DNA from: Pseudomonas agarici
GTDB taxonomy: Bacteria > Pseudomonadota > Gammaproteobacteria > Pseudomonadales > Pseudomonadaceae
Direction of reading: 5' to 3'
Assembly: GCF_900109755.1 (NCBI RefSeq)
Contig: NZ_FOAR01000013.1
Span: 89,030 to 153,029 of the forward strand
Length of the DNA stretch: 64,000 bases
Position numbers and translations under genes: made by a program. This document shows positions 26,468 to 36,332 of the stretch, one piece after another. Position 1 is the first letter of the stretch; every line of letters begins with the position of its first letter. The notes below the pieces were generated by a model, which searched no databases, was not told the DNA's origin, and was given only the letters and a program-made list of their open reading frames with translations.

Positions 26468-28828
26468 ATGCTTGCCCGGCGAAGGGAAATGAACGTGGTA
26501 CATCACCCCATGGATATAAAATTTACCCAGCGCTTGTCCTACAAGCAGGCCTGGTTGACTGTGCTGGTCGGGTTTATCCTGGGAACGCTGCTCAGTCTGG
26601 TACAAATAGGCCTCGATTATGCCAGCGAAAACGCGTCCATCAATCGTGAAATCCTCTCGCTACTGGAAATCAGCCACAACCCGGCCTCCAGAATCGCCTA
26701 CAACATCGATGCCGAACTGGCCCAGGAGCTGACCCTGGGCCTGTTGCATTCTCCGGCCGTACTGCGGGCGCAGTTGATCGATAACAACAAATTGGTACTG
26801 GCCAGCGTCGAGCGCCCCCGTCAGAGCGGCAGCTACCGGATGATCAGCGATTACCTGTTCGGTGCCGACCGGCAATTCGAGGATCGGCTGTTTCTCAGTC
26901 ATCTACCGGACGAATCCCTCGGCACCTTACATCTGGATGTCGACACCTACACCTTTGGCATTCGCTTCCTCAAACGTGCCGAGGTCACCCTGCTCAACGG
27001 CTTTGCTCGCAGCCTGATCCTCACCGGCATCCTCCTGGGGCTGTTCTACGTGCTGCTGACCAAACCGCTGGTGGGCGTCATTCGCGCCCTGAGCAGCGCT
27101 CAACCGGGGACCGCCAGACAATCGCGATTGGAGTTTCCACCCGGTCATGATAACGACGAGATCGGCGTTCTGGTCAAGGTCGCCAATCAACAGTTCGATA
27201 CGATGGCCACCGAAATCCAACAACGACGCAACGCCGAGAACCGCCTGACCGACTACCTGGGGCAACTGGAAAACATTGTCTCGGCCCGCACCACCGAGCT
27301 CAAGGCGATCAACGCCCGCCTGAGCCAGTCCAACGAAGAATTGAAAGTCGCCCGCAGCACGGCCCTCAATATGGCGCAGGCCCGTTCCGCATTCCTGGCC
27401 AACATGAGCCATGAGATCCGTACCCCCTTGAACGGCCTGCTCGGCATGATCGCCTTGTCCCTCGACAGTTCGCTGAATGCCGAACAACGCCACCAACTGT
27501 CGATTGCCCATGACTCCGGAAAAGTCCTGGTGGAGCTGCTCAACGATATCCTCGATCTGTCGAAGTTCGACGCCGGACAACTGGAGTTGGAGAAAATCCC
27601 CTTCGACCTCGGCGCCCTGATTGAAGACACTGCCAATTTACTCTCGCAAAATGCAGCATCGAGTGTCGAACTGACCTGCCTGATCGACCCGCACTTTCCG
27701 GCCCAGGTGCTCGGCGATCCGACGCGGGTGCGGCAAATCGTCAGTAACCTGCTGTCCAACGCCCTGAAGTTCACTCGTTTCGGTCGTGTCGATGTGCGCC
27801 TGAGCGTCCGTGACAGCGGGGTGCGCATCGAAGTCTGCGACACCGGCATCGGTATCGCTCAGGAGGCCCAGGCGAAGATTTTTCAACCCTTCACCCAGGC
27901 CGGCGCCGGTATCACCCGCCAGTACGGTGGCACCGGGCTCGGGCTGACCTTGACCCATAATCTGTGCGAAGCGATGAAGGGTTGCCTGACCATCAACTCC
28001 GAGGTCGGCTTCGGCAGCCAGTTCTGCGCCGAACTGCCGCTGCCCTGCCATACACCGGCCAAGGTGCCGAAACCACTCAAAGGCACGATCATCGTCGTCA
28101 GCTCACCCGCCAGCGGCCTGAGCGAACTGCTCAGCAACCAATTGCCGGCCTGGGGCCTGGATTACCGGCGCTACGCAATGGATGAGAGCCTCGCCGGACT
28201 GACGGCCGACCTGTTGATTACCGATTGCCCCGAATGCCTGTTCGGGCTCCGCCCGACCATCACCGCACCGATCCTGCTGGTGACCGCCTACGGCAACTTC
28301 ATGCCCAGCGAACAGGCCGCCACCCTGGCCCCGTTGCAACAACAGGCCCGGCCCCTGGCACGCAATGCGCTGTATCAGATCCTGCGCGACACGTTGCAGG
28401 TGGACGACCCGACTGACCCGGCGGTGCCGGCACACGTCAACCCGTCACAACGCCGTGGGCGCATCCTGCTGGTCGAGGACAATCCAGTCAATCAACTGGT
28501 AGCCAAGGGCATGCTCGGCAAGCTGGGTTGCGAGGTGATCGTCGCTGCCCATGGCGGCGAGGCACTGAACCAGTTGGAGCAGAAGAACTTCGACATGGTG
28601 CTGATGGACTGCAACATGCCAGTCATGGACGGTTACGAGGCCAGCAGACAGATACGTCGCAGCGGACGCTGGCCGCAGTTGCCTATCGTCGCCCTGACCG
28701 CCAACGCCATGCCCGAAGAACGCGAACGCTGCCGTGCGGCGGGCATGAATGACTACCTGGCAAAGCCTTTTCGTCGCGAGGAATTGATGGCGTTGCTGGA
28801 GCTCTGGGTCCCACCTGCGGCGCCTTGA
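26468..28828 (+). CDS. Hybrid sensor histidine kinase with C-terminal receiver
   Basis: Inner-membrane hybrid kinase (786 aa). A transmembrane helix (about 30-52), a periplasmic sensor region (about 55-175), a second helix (about 178-200) and a HAMP-like linker lead to a coiled coil. The kinase has H315 in SHEIRTPLNG. The ATPase domain contains NLLSNALKFT and DTGIGI. A degenerate receiver-like region (about 540-640) precedes a true receiver with D714 in MDCNMPVMDG. There is no Hpt domain, so a separate Hpt protein must carry the phosphoryl group. The ATG at 26495 or 26510 is an alternative start. Confidence 0.92.
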   Translation: MLARRREMNVVHHPMDIKFTQRLSYKQAWLTVLVGFILGTLLSLVQIGLDYASENASINREILSLLEISHNPASRIAYNIDAELAQELTLGLLHSPAVLRAQLIDNNKLVLASVERPRQSGSYRMISDYLFGADRQFEDRLFLSHLPDESLGTLHLDVDTYTFGIRFLKRAEVTLLNGFARSLILTGILLGLFYVLLTKPLVGVIRALSSAQPGTARQSRLEFPPGHDNDEIGVLVKVANQQFDTMATEIQQRRNAENRLTDYLGQLENIVSARTTELKAINARLSQSNEELKVARSTALNMAQARSAFLANMSHEIRTPLNGLLGMIALSLDSSLNAEQRHQLSIAHDSGKVLVELLNDILDLSKFDAGQLELEKIPFDLGALIEDTANLLSQNAASSVELTCLIDPHFPAQVLGDPTRVRQIVSNLLSNALKFTRFGRVDVRLSVRDSGVRIEVCDTGIGIAQEAQAKIFQPFTQAGAGITRQYGGTGLGLTLTHNLCEAMKGCLTINSEVGFGSQFCAELPLPCHTPAKVPKPLKGTIIVVSSPASGLSELLSNQLPAWGLDYRRYAMDESLAGLTADLLITDCPECLFGLRPTITAPILLVTAYGNFMPSEQAATLAPLQQQARPLARNALYQILRDTLQVDDPTDPAVPAHVNPSQRRGRILLVEDNPVNQLVAKGMLGKLGCEVIVAAHGGEALNQLEQKNFDMVLMDCNMPVMDGYEASRQIRRSGRWPQLPIVALTANAMPEERERCRAAGMNDYLAKPFRREELMALLELWVPPAAP

Positions 28829-28862
28829 TGCAGGAGACGCGGCGAGTCGAGCAATCGCTCAT

Positions 28863-29348
28863 TCATTTGAGCAAGGCTTCAATCTCGCGGGTCAAGTCCT
28901 CGGGTTTGGTCAGCGGGGCAAAACGCTTCACCCGCTCGCCGTCCTTATCGATCAGGAACTTGGTGAAGTTCCACTTGATGCGCTGGGAACCCAGCAGGCC
29001 TGGAGCCTCCTTCTTCAACTGCACGAACAGCGGATGCGCGCCGTCGCCGTTGACCTCGATCTTTTTGAACAGCGGGAAGCTGACGCCGTAGTTCAGCTCA
29101 CAGAACGCGCAAATCGCGCCCTCGTCACCCGGCTCCTGTCGGCCAAACTGGTTGCAGGGAAAACCGAGGACCACCAGGCCCTGATCCTTGTAATTCTGCC
29201 AGAGCCGTTCAAGGCCCCTGTATTGGGGGGTGAAACCGCACTTGCTGGCGGTATTGACCACCAGCATGACCTTTGCGGCAAAATCACCGAGGGTCTTTTG
29301 CTCGCCCTTGATGGTGGTACACGGGATATTCAGCAGACTTGCGCCCAT
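28863..29348 (-). CDS. Glutathione peroxidase family protein
   Basis: Thiol peroxidase (161 aa) that reduces hydroperoxides. The peroxidatic residue is cysteine C37 in [11 protein letters not shown], not selenocysteine. [14 protein letters not shown] and [13 protein letters not shown] contain the Gln, Trp and Asn of the catalytic tetrad. The start at 29348 follows a GGAGGA site. It lies 55 bases after msrB on the same strand, a common oxidative-defence pairing in Pseudomonas. Confidence 0.94.
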   Translation of the reverse strand: MGASLLNIPCTTIKGEQKTLGDFAAKVMLVVNTASKCGFTPQYRGLERLWQNYKDQGLVVLGFPCNQFGRQEPGDEGAICAFCELNYGVSFPLFKKIEVNGDGAHPLFVQLKKEAPGLLGSQRIKWNFTKFLIDKDGERVKRFAPLTKPEDLTREIEALLK

Positions 29349-29403
29349 GTCAGTTCCTCCGTTGAATGCCAAATCCCTACGGCAACGGTGCCTGTGGCGG
29401 GAC

Positions 29404-29799
29404 TCAGTCCCGTGGTGCCAGGTTCAGGCACACGGAGTTGATACAGTAACGCAAGCCGGTGGGCGGCGGACCATCCGGGAACACGTGGCCCAGGTGCGCA
29501 TCGCACTTGGCACAAACCACCTCGGTGCGAATCATGCCGTGGCTGATATCACGAATCTCGACCATTGCGCTATCGCCGATCGGCTCGTAGAAACTCGGCC
29601 AGCCACAACCCGAATCGAATTTCGACTTCGAGTCGAACAACGGTTCCTTGCAGCAAATGCAGTGATAGACACCGTCGACCTTGGTGTCATTGTACTTGCC
29701 CGAAAACGGTCGTTCCGTGCCCTTCAGGCGACAGACGTTGTACTGCTCCGGATCGAGCATGGCACGCCACTCTTCCAGGCTTTTCTCAAGCTTCTCCAT
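29404..29799 (-). CDS. msrB: Peptide methionine-(R)-S-oxide reductase MsrB
   Basis: Repairs methionine-(R)-sulfoxide in proteins (131 aa). Two zinc-binding CxxC pairs are present, C47-C50 (CICC) and C96-C99 (CAKC). The catalytic cysteine is C119 in RYCINSVCL and the recycling candidate is C65 in SGCGWPSF. The minus-strand frame runs open to 30873, but only the part from [11 protein letters not shown] is conserved and an AGAGGTG site precedes it. It is upstream of gpx and divergent from alaA. Confidence 0.95.
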   Translation of the reverse strand: MEKLEKSLEEWRAMLDPEQYNVCRLKGTERPFSGKYNDTKVDGVYHCICCKEPLFDSKSKFDSGCGWPSFYEPIGDSAMVEIRDISHGMIRTEVVCAKCDAHLGHVFPDGPPPTGLRYCINSVCLNLAPRD

Positions 29800-30024
29800 C
29801 GTGACACCTCTGCGACTGAAAAACCCCGATCTGTCTCTTTTCGACGGATCGGGTGGCACGTATGATTGCGCCTCGTTGAGCGCCAGTCTGGCACCCTCGC
29901 CCGGCGCATTCAAATCGGATTTTCCGAGGGGCGGCGCGGGGCCAGGTAACGCACAGAAAACGCAGTATTGCCACGGCGGCCTCAGCGAGTCGTCTGGATC
30001 GTCCATTTTCGGGATCACATCGCC

Positions 30025-31236
30025 ATGCAGGTCAGCAAATCGAACAAGCTCGCCAACGTCTGTTATGACATTCGCGGCCCGGTGCTCAAGCACGCCAAAC
30101 GCCTGGAGGAGGAAGGCCATCGCATCCTCAAGCTGAACATCGGCAACCCGGCGCCCTTTGGTTTCGAAGCGCCGGACGAAATTCTCCAGGACGTGATCCG
30201 CAACCTGCCGACCGCACAGGGCTACAGCGACTCCAAGGGCCTGTTCAGTGCCCGCAAGGCGGTCATGCAGTATTACCAGCAGAAGCAGGTCGAAGGTGTC
30301 GGCATCGAGGACATTTACCTGGGCAACGGCGTCTCCGAACTGATCGTGATGTCGATGCAGGCGCTGCTCAACAATGGCGACGAAGTGCTGGTTCCAGCAC
30401 CGGACTATCCGTTGTGGACCGCCGCCGTGACCCTCTCCGGCGGTAACCCGGTCCACTACCTGTGCGATGAACAGGCCAACTGGTGGCCTGACCTGGCCGA
30501 CATCAAGGCCAAGATCACCCCCAACACCAAGGCTCTGGTGATCATCAACCCGAACAACCCGACCGGCGCGGTGTATTCCAAGGATGTGCTGCTCGGCATG
30601 CTGGAACTGGCCCGCCAGCACAACCTGGTGGTGTTTTCCGACGAAATCTACGACAAGATCCTCTACGACGACGCCGTACATATCTGCACCGCCTCGCTGG
30701 CCCCAGACCTGCTGTGCTTGACCTTCAACGGTCTGTCCAAGTCCTACCGGGTCGCGGGTTTTCGTTCCGGCTGGGTGGCGATTTCCGGCCCCAAGCACAA
30801 TGCCCAGAGCTATATCGAGGGCATCGACATGCTGGCCAACATGCGCTTGTGCGCCAACGTGCCGAGCCAGCATGCGATCCAGACGGCCCTCGGCGGCTAT
30901 CAGAGCATCAACGACCTGGTGCTACCGCCCGGTCGCCTGCTGGAGCAGCGCAATCGCACCTGGGAGCTGCTCAACGACATTCCCGGCGTCAGTTGCGTGA
31001 AGCCCATGGGTGCGTTGTACGCCTTCCCACGGATCGATCCGAAGGTCTGCCCGATCCACAACGACGAGAAGTTCGTGCTGGACTTGCTGCTCTCGGAAAA
31101 GTTGCTGATTGTCCAAGGCACCGCGTTCAATTGGCCATGGCCGGATCATTTCCGCGTCGTCACCCTGCCGCGAGTCGACGACCTGGAACAGGCCATCGGG
31201 CGCATCGGCAACTTCCTGAAATCCTACCGCCAGTAA
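30025..31236 (+). CDS. alaA: Alanine transaminase AlaA-type aminotransferase
   Basis: PLP-dependent class I aminotransferase (403 aa) making alanine from pyruvate and glutamate. The start [20 protein letters not shown] at 30025 matches the AlaA (YfbQ) N-terminus. [22 protein letters not shown] and the PLP-lysine motif [17 protein letters not shown] are intact. Length and motifs match E. coli AlaA. It is divergent from msrB-gpx. Confidence 0.93.
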   Translation: MQVSKSNKLANVCYDIRGPVLKHAKRLEEEGHRILKLNIGNPAPFGFEAPDEILQDVIRNLPTAQGYSDSKGLFSARKAVMQYYQQKQVEGVGIEDIYLGNGVSELIVMSMQALLNNGDEVLVPAPDYPLWTAAVTLSGGNPVHYLCDEQANWWPDLADIKAKITPNTKALVIINPNNPTGAVYSKDVLLGMLELARQHNLVVFSDEIYDKILYDDAVHICTASLAPDLLCLTFNGLSKSYRVAGFRSGWVAISGPKHNAQSYIEGIDMLANMRLCANVPSQHAIQTALGGYQSINDLVLPPGRLLEQRNRTWELLNDIPGVSCVKPMGALYAFPRIDPKVCPIHNDEKFVLDLLLSEKLLIVQGTAFNWPWPDHFRVVTLPRVDDLEQAIGRIGNFLKSYRQ

Positions 31237-31480
31237 TCTCCTACAACCCGCTGCGATTCAGGAAAGAGTGGCAGCGTGGTTTCTCTCTCATCGGTTGTTT
31301 TTTGTATGCGCATGCGTCACTTGCCGAGCTGTCCCGCAGGGTGCTCTGAACGGCTCTGCGGCAAGGCTTTCGAAGTAGATGCAGGCGCTGGCGCGAGAAA
31401 AAACCGGCTCCCGCGATTCGGAAATGACTGGCAGGATTCTAGAATCGAGCTGTAGGACACAGTTTGAAATAATCACCCGG

Positions 31481-31509
31481 TTGAATAGGCACTAACGGCA
31501 CCTTATATA
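31481..31509 (+). promoter_or_regulatory. htpX: Candidate sigma-70 promoter of htpX
   Basis: TTGAAT (31481-31486) and TATATA (31504-31509) are separated by 17 bases, putting transcription start near 31516 and a 38-base leader with GATGAGGAG before the htpX ATG. No heat-shock sigma-32 pair with proper spacing was found. The rest of the 317-base gap after alaA holds nothing I can name. Confidence 0.5.
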
Positions 31510-31553
31510 CCCCGCATGACGCTACATCTTTAGATGAGGAGAAACTTTCAACC

Positions 31554-32441
31554 ATGATGCGCATCCTGCTGTTCTTGGCCACTAACCTGGCGGTCGTGCT
31601 GATTGCCAGCATCACCCTGAGCCTTTTCGGCTTCAACGGGTTCATGGCGGCCAACGGGGTTGATCTCAACCTCAATCAGCTGCTGATCTTCTGTGCGGTC
31701 TTTGGTTTCGCCGGTTCGCTGTTCTCGCTGTTCATCTCCAAGTGGATGGCGAAGATGAGTACCAGTACCCAAATCATTACCCAGCCACGCACCCGCCATG
31801 AACAATGGTTGCTGCAGACCGTCGAGCAACTGTCTCGCGAAGCCGGGATCAAGATGCCGGAAGTCGGCATTTTCCCCGCTTACGAGGCAAACGCCTTTGC
31901 CACCGGCTGGAACAAGAACGACGCCTTGGTGGCCGTCAGCCAAGGTCTGCTGGAGCGTTTCTCGCCCGATGAAGTGAAGGCCGTGCTGGCCCACGAGATC
32001 GGCCACGTGGCCAATGGCGACATGGTCACCCTGGCGCTGGTGCAGGGCGTGGTGAACACTTTCGTGATGTTCTTCGCGCGGATCATCGGTAACTTTGTTG
32101 ACAAGGTCATCTTCAAGAACGAAGAAGGCCAGGGTATCGCCTATTACGTGGCGACCATCTTCGCCGAACTGGTCCTGGGCTTCCTGGCCAGCGCCATCGT
32201 CATGTGGTTCTCGCGCAAACGCGAATTCCGCGCCGACGAAGCCGGCGCCAGCCTGGCCGGTACCACCGCGATGATCAGCGCGCTACAACGCCTGCGCTCC
32301 GAACAGGGCCTGCCGGTGCACATGCCCGATACCCTGAGTGCTTTCGGCATCAACGGCGGCCTGAAACAGGGCCTGGCGAGGATGTTCATGAGCCACCCGC
32401 CGCTGGAAGAGCGTATCGACGCTCTGCATCGTCGCGGCTGA
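31554..32441 (+). CDS. htpX: Membrane zinc protease HtpX
   Basis: M48-family metalloprotease (295 aa) that degrades misfolded membrane proteins. Two N-terminal helices (about 5-25, 35-57) anchor it. The zinc motif HEIGH begins at H147 in [13 protein letters not shown], with the third ligand Glu in [11 protein letters not shown]. Two further helices lie at about 160-180 and 195-215. ATG codons at 31554 and 31557 are both possible starts. A strong hairpin follows the stop. Confidence 0.96.
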   Translation: MMRILLFLATNLAVVLIASITLSLFGFNGFMAANGVDLNLNQLLIFCAVFGFAGSLFSLFISKWMAKMSTSTQIITQPRTRHEQWLLQTVEQLSREAGIKMPEVGIFPAYEANAFATGWNKNDALVAVSQGLLERFSPDEVKAVLAHEIGHVANGDMVTLALVQGVVNTFVMFFARIIGNFVDKVIFKNEEGQGIAYYVATIFAELVLGFLASAIVMWFSRKREFRADEAGASLAGTTAMISALQRLRSEQGLPVHMPDTLSAFGINGGLKQGLARMFMSHPPLEERIDALHRRG

Positions 32442-32456
32442 CAGCCACGAAGTACG

Positions 32457-32492
32457 CACCAAGGGCGGCCATCGGTCGCCCTTGGTGGTTTT
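32457..32492. terminator. Bidirectional terminator between htpX and tpm
   Basis: A perfect 11-base stem (CACCAAGGGCG/CGCCCTTGGTG) with a nine-base loop is followed by GTTTTC on the plus strand. It lies between convergent genes and touches the tpm stop. Confidence 0.75.
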
Positions 32493-33151
32493 CAGCGGCG
32501 CTTCTCTAACCGGTACACCCGCTCTTGCAGACGCGTTACCCCCGCCTGAAGAAACTTCCAACTCCCGTCGAGCACATCCCGCTCTTCTTCCATCCGTAAC
32601 TGCCAGTGTGGTTCCAGCAAGTGCCGAACCTCATCATCGAGCACCGCGAAAGGCGGGCCCTTGAGTTGCGCTTGATCGTAATCAAGGGTAATCAATAAGC
32701 CCTGGCAACCACCCGGCAGGATACGCCTCAGATGCGCCGCGTAACGCTCACGCATCTCGGGCGGCAGGGCAATCAGCGCCGCACGATCATACAGTGCGGT
32801 GCAGTCGGCGACGTCCGCGGCGGTCAGGGCAAAAAAATCACCGCACCAGAGTTCCAGCGAGCCTGCCTCGTAGATCCGCAAGGCACCGTGTTCGCGTACT
32901 TGGGGCACGAGCGCCTGTTCGGCGAAAAAAGCTTCCACGGCCTTCTGCGACAACTCCACTCCCCGTACCCGCAATCCCTGGGCCGCGAGCCAGGCCAGGT
33001 CAAGGCTCTTGCCGCAAAGCGGCACCAGCACCTGCGCCTCGGGCTCCAGCGCCAGCTCAGGCCAGAAGCGTTGCAGGCAAGGGTTGACCTGATCCAGATG
33101 AAAGCCAATCTGGTTGAATTCCCAGCGTTTGTGCCAAAACTCAGGCTGCAT
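32492..33151 (-). CDS. tpm: Thiopurine S-methyltransferase
   Basis: SAM-dependent methyltransferase (219 aa); bacterial members methylate thiopurines and also selenium or tellurium compounds. The N-terminus [18 protein letters not shown] is diagnostic. The SAM pocket includes [17 protein letters not shown], and [18 protein letters not shown] follows. Length is normal. It converges with htpX and is transcribed away from the deaD 3' region. Confidence 0.95.
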   Translation of the reverse strand: MQPEFWHKRWEFNQIGFHLDQVNPCLQRFWPELALEPEAQVLVPLCGKSLDLAWLAAQGLRVRGVELSQKAVEAFFAEQALVPQVREHGALRIYEAGSLELWCGDFFALTAADVADCTALYDRAALIALPPEMRERYAAHLRRILPGGCQGLLITLDYDQAQLKGPPFAVLDDEVRHLLEPHWQLRMEEERDVLDGSWKFLQAGVTRLQERVYRLEKRR

Positions 33152-33313
33152 GATTTACCTCAATAAATTCGATTAAAATCCGTCAGAACCTCTATTAGAT
33201 TTAGCTTAATGAGCTGATCGAAAATAATCTCGCCTTAATGCGAGGGGCCTCCATTATGCTCTCAGGCTCGTTTATCTCACACGATTCGCCGATCTTACCC
33301 TGAGGGCGCCGAA

Positions 33314-33332
33314 GGTCTGTACGGTTAGTTCG
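33314..33332. repeat. Solo copy of the MITE left end
   Basis: GGTCTGTACGGTTAGTTCG matches the left inverted end of the 14.2-kb element (GGCCTGTACGGTTAGTTCG) at 18 of 19 bases. No partner end or transposase lies nearby. The outer CTAGT is missing here. It sits in the 280-base gap between tpm and deaD, which otherwise holds only a terminator. Confidence 0.5.
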
Positions 33333-33365
33333 ACTGAAGCGCCAGAGCCGAATCGCAGACAAAAA

Positions 33366-33394
33366 AATCCCCGAACCAGTTCGGGGATTTTTTA
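33366..33394 (-). terminator. Terminator of deaD
   Basis: AATCCCCGAA pairs perfectly with TTCGGGGATT around a CCAG loop. It is flanked by A- and T-runs on both sides, so it can act in both directions. It lies about 40 bases beyond the deaD stop. Confidence 0.85.
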
Positions 33395-33431
33395 TCGATC
33401 AATCAACACGGCATCGATCAGCGCCTATCGA

Positions 33432-35105
33432 TCAATCTTCGCGATAGCGACGCAGCTTGAGCTGCTTGCCGGCCACACGGGTGTCCTTCAGCTTGGTCAG
33501 CAACCGCTCCAGGCCATCTTCCGGCAATTCCACCAGGCTGAAGCTGTCGCGCACTTGGATGCGACCGATAGCTTCACGCGCCAGGCCACCCTCGTTGAGG
33601 ATCGCACCCAGCAGGTTCTTGGCGGCGATACCGTCGCGCGCGCCCAGCGCGGTACGGCAGCGAGCACGGCCTTCAGCCAGCGGAATCGGTGCACGACGCT
33701 CACGATCGCTACGCTCGGGACGATCACCCGAACGCTCGGGACGATCGCCACGTGGCGCATTGTTCGGCACCAGTGGACGCTCTTTCTCGATAGCGGCCAA
33801 GTTCAGCGCTTGACCATTGGTAGCCTTGCGCAGCAGGGCTGCGGCCAGCGCACGTGGGCTGCAACCGATATCGGCGGTCAGACGATCGAGCAGATCACCG
33901 TGGGTCGATTCAGCATCGGCCACCAGCGGCGACAGGCTATTGGTCAGTTTCTTGATGCGGGCATCAAGAACGGCCTGGGCATCCGGCAAACGGACTTCGG
34001 CAACTTTCTGACCGGTCACACGCTCGATCACTTGCAGCATGCGCCGCTCACGCGGAGTCACCAGCAGCAGCGCACGGCCTTCGCGACCGGCACGGCCGGT
34101 ACGACCAATACGGTGAACGTAGGATTCCGGATCGTATGGCATGTCCACGTTGAATACGTGGGTAATGCGTGGAACGTCCAGACCACGAGCCGCCACGTCG
34201 GTAGCCACGACGATGTCCAGGCGGCCATCCTTGAGGGAATCGATCACGCGCTCACGCTGGTTCTGGGCAATGTCGCCGTTCAGCGCGGCAGCCTTGTAGC
34301 CTTTGGCTTCCAGGGCACCGGCCAGGTCCAGGGTCGCTTGCTTGGTGCGCACGAACATAATCAGGGCGTCGAAGTCCTCGACTTCCAGGAGGCTCAGCAC
34401 TGCCGAGGTCTTCTGGTCGGCGTGAACCAGCAGGTGGGCCTGCTCGATCGCGGTGACAGTCTGGGTCTTGCTCTGGATCTTCACGTGCTTGGGATCGCGC
34501 AGGTGACGCTCGGCGATGGCACGAATCGATTGCGGCAGGGTGGCCGAGAACAAGACAGTCTGACGGCTTTCCGGCATGGCCTTGAAGATGACTTCCAGGT
34601 CATCCATGAAGCCCAGCTTGAGCATTTCGTCGGCTTCGTCGAGAACCAGGTGGTTCACGGTCGCCAGGACTTTTTCGTCGCGACGCAGGTGGTCGCACAG
34701 ACGGCCCGGGGTGGCGACAACGATCTGTGCGCCGTTCCGGATGGCTTTCAATTGTGGGCCCATCGGCGCGCCGCCGTAGACAGCCACGACCGTCACGCCC
34801 GGCATCTGCTTGGCGTAGGTTTCGAAAGCGGTTGCAACTTGCAGCGCCAACTCACGGGTTGGGGCCAGGATCAGAGCTTGCGGCTCGCGCTTGGACGGAT
34901 CGATGCGGTGAAGGATAGGCAGGGCGAAAGCGGCCGTTTTACCGGTACCGGTTTGTGCCTGACCAATCATGTCGTGACCGGCAAGGATGATCGGAATTGA
35001 CTGCTGCTGAATGGCCGAAGGCTCTTCATAGCCGGTAGCGACTACTGCAGCGACAATATTGGGATGAAGTTCAAGAGCGGCGAAGCCGCCGATTTCCTGG
35101 GTCAT
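33432..35105 (-). CDS. deaD: DEAD-box RNA helicase DeaD/CsdA
   Basis: ATP-dependent RNA helicase (557 aa) for ribosome assembly and mRNA turnover, often cold-induced. Motifs: Q motif near GYEEPSAIQQQSIP, AQTGTGKTAAFALP (I), PTRELALQ (Ia), VLDEADEML (II), SATLP (III), HRIGRTGRAGREGRAL (VI). The C-terminus carries a DbpA-like RNA-binding fold after a basic linker with repeated ERSGDRPERSD. The start MTQEIGGF at 35105 is used; the frame runs open to 35366. A 316-base gene-free leader precedes it. Confidence 0.94.
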   Translation of the reverse strand: MTQEIGGFAALELHPNIVAAVVATGYEEPSAIQQQSIPIILAGHDMIGQAQTGTGKTAAFALPILHRIDPSKREPQALILAPTRELALQVATAFETYAKQMPGVTVVAVYGGAPMGPQLKAIRNGAQIVVATPGRLCDHLRRDEKVLATVNHLVLDEADEMLKLGFMDDLEVIFKAMPESRQTVLFSATLPQSIRAIAERHLRDPKHVKIQSKTQTVTAIEQAHLLVHADQKTSAVLSLLEVEDFDALIMFVRTKQATLDLAGALEAKGYKAAALNGDIAQNQRERVIDSLKDGRLDIVVATDVAARGLDVPRITHVFNVDMPYDPESYVHRIGRTGRAGREGRALLLVTPRERRMLQVIERVTGQKVAEVRLPDAQAVLDARIKKLTNSLSPLVADAESTHGDLLDRLTADIGCSPRALAAALLRKATNGQALNLAAIEKERPLVPNNAPRGDRPERSGDRPERSDRERRAPIPLAEGRARCRTALGARDGIAAKNLLGAILNEGGLAREAIGRIQVRDSFSLVELPEDGLERLLTKLKDTRVAGKQLKLRRYRED

Positions 35106-35421
35106 GGGTCTGCCTCTAAGTGCATCCGCAAAGACCCATGCTTCAAAGCCGCACATGCCGTGTAAGACTCTGAGAGTCACCCTGGCAGCTTTGTCGGCGG
35201 GGATTTGCGAAAACGATTGAATGAAAGAATCGTCAAGGATAGTTCGCAGGGCGAACAGCAGCCGAAGCTGACTTCGGGGAATTGCATTACCTAAACGCGG
35301 CCCGGTTAAAGGCCGGCGCGCACTATACCGGAATTGGCGAAAAAAGGGAGATTTATTTATCGGCAAAAGCCCTCGATTGCCCGCCTGCTCCAGGCTTTGC
35401 GGATCGGCGGCCCGCAGCCTC

Positions 35422-36177
35422 TCAGCTCGCCGGGCGGATATCCTTGATCAGCGCCTGCAACGAATATCCCAGGCGCGGCGCCAGTTCGTCGGCGCGACCG
35501 GCCAAGGCATCCCGGTCCAGCACCTGATCCAGGTCCGCCGGGATGATCAGGATGACGTTGCCCTCCTTCACCGGCAACTCCCAGTAGTGCCGGTGGTACA
35601 ACCCCCGCAGCAGCGCGGCGCCCAATGGCTTGCCGTCGTCGGTGGCCCACTGGTTAATCACCAGCCAGCCGCCAGGATTGAGTTTCTTCTGGCAGTTTTC
35701 CAGGAAGCTCCAGGCGAGATGCCCCACACCCGGACCGACATCGGTGTACAGGTCGACGAAGATCAAGTCCGCCGACTCCGCCGTCTCCAGCAGTTCGACG
35801 GCATCGCCGACACGGATATAGAGCCGTGGATCATCGTCCAACCCCAGGTATTCGATGGCCAGACGCGGTACTTCCGGGCGCAGTTCGATGGCTTCGACAT
35901 CCTCCAGCGGCAGGAACTTCAGGCACGCCTGGGTCAGCGTCCCGGCCCCAAGCCCGAGGAACAGCGCACTCTCGGGCAGTTCGTGGCACAAGGCGCCGAT
36001 AAGCATGGCCCGGGTATAGTCATACTCCAGCCAACTGGGCTCGGCGGTGAATACGCAGCTCTGCTCGATCGCATCGCCAAATTCGAGAAAGCGGTAATCG
36101 TCCACTTCCAGCACGCGAATCATGCCGAAGTCGTCATGCACTTCAGCCAGCAGGCGCTCGACGCGCTCCTCGGACAT
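35422..36177 (-). CDS. Spermidine synthase-like methyltransferase-fold protein
   Basis: A 251-residue Rossmann-fold protein of the polyamine synthase type. ALFLGLGAGTLTQACLKFLP is the nucleotide-binding loop, and VEAIELRPEV and DLIFVDLYTDVGPG follow. It lacks the N-terminal beta-hairpin domain of true SpeE, so the substrate is uncertain. An AAGGAG site fixes the start at 36177. It is divergent from the DAHP synthase gene and lies upstream of deaD on the same strand. Confidence 0.8.
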   Translation of the reverse strand: MSEERVERLLAEVHDDFGMIRVLEVDDYRFLEFGDAIEQSCVFTAEPSWLEYDYTRAMLIGALCHELPESALFLGLGAGTLTQACLKFLPLEDVEAIELRPEVPRLAIEYLGLDDDPRLYIRVGDAVELLETAESADLIFVDLYTDVGPGVGHLAWSFLENCQKKLNPGGWLVINQWATDDGKPLGAALLRGLYHRHYWELPVKEGNVILIIPADLDQVLDRDALAGRADELAPRLGYSLQALIKDIRPAS

Positions 36178-36332
36178 GTCATCTCCTTGCCGCAAGCGGC
36201 CCCTGCCGTCGCGATGAATCAAGTCGCTCGACAATGAGCGGAAAACGCCGATTGTCGGCCAAGCCACAGGAGCAGGTCACGTACTAATTGCTGTTAACAT
36301 GGGCCTTCGACCGTCAACACTAGAGTTCATAG

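Noticed and set aside
29404..30873. 489-codon minus-strand frame that includes msrB
   Set aside because: Only the last 131 codons are MsrB; the upstream part is antisense to alaA and lies before a good ribosome site, so no fusion protein is supported.
31463..31517. Possible sigma-32 heat-shock promoter before htpX (TTGAAT and CCCCGCAT)
   Set aside because: The spacing is 23 bases, too long for sigma-32; a sigma-70 pair with 17-base spacing fits better.
33555..35000. 481-codon open frame antisense to deaD
   Set aside because: It mirrors the deaD codons exactly and translates to low-complexity G/Q/H-rich sequence with no domain or ribosome site; it is a GC-rich shadow frame.
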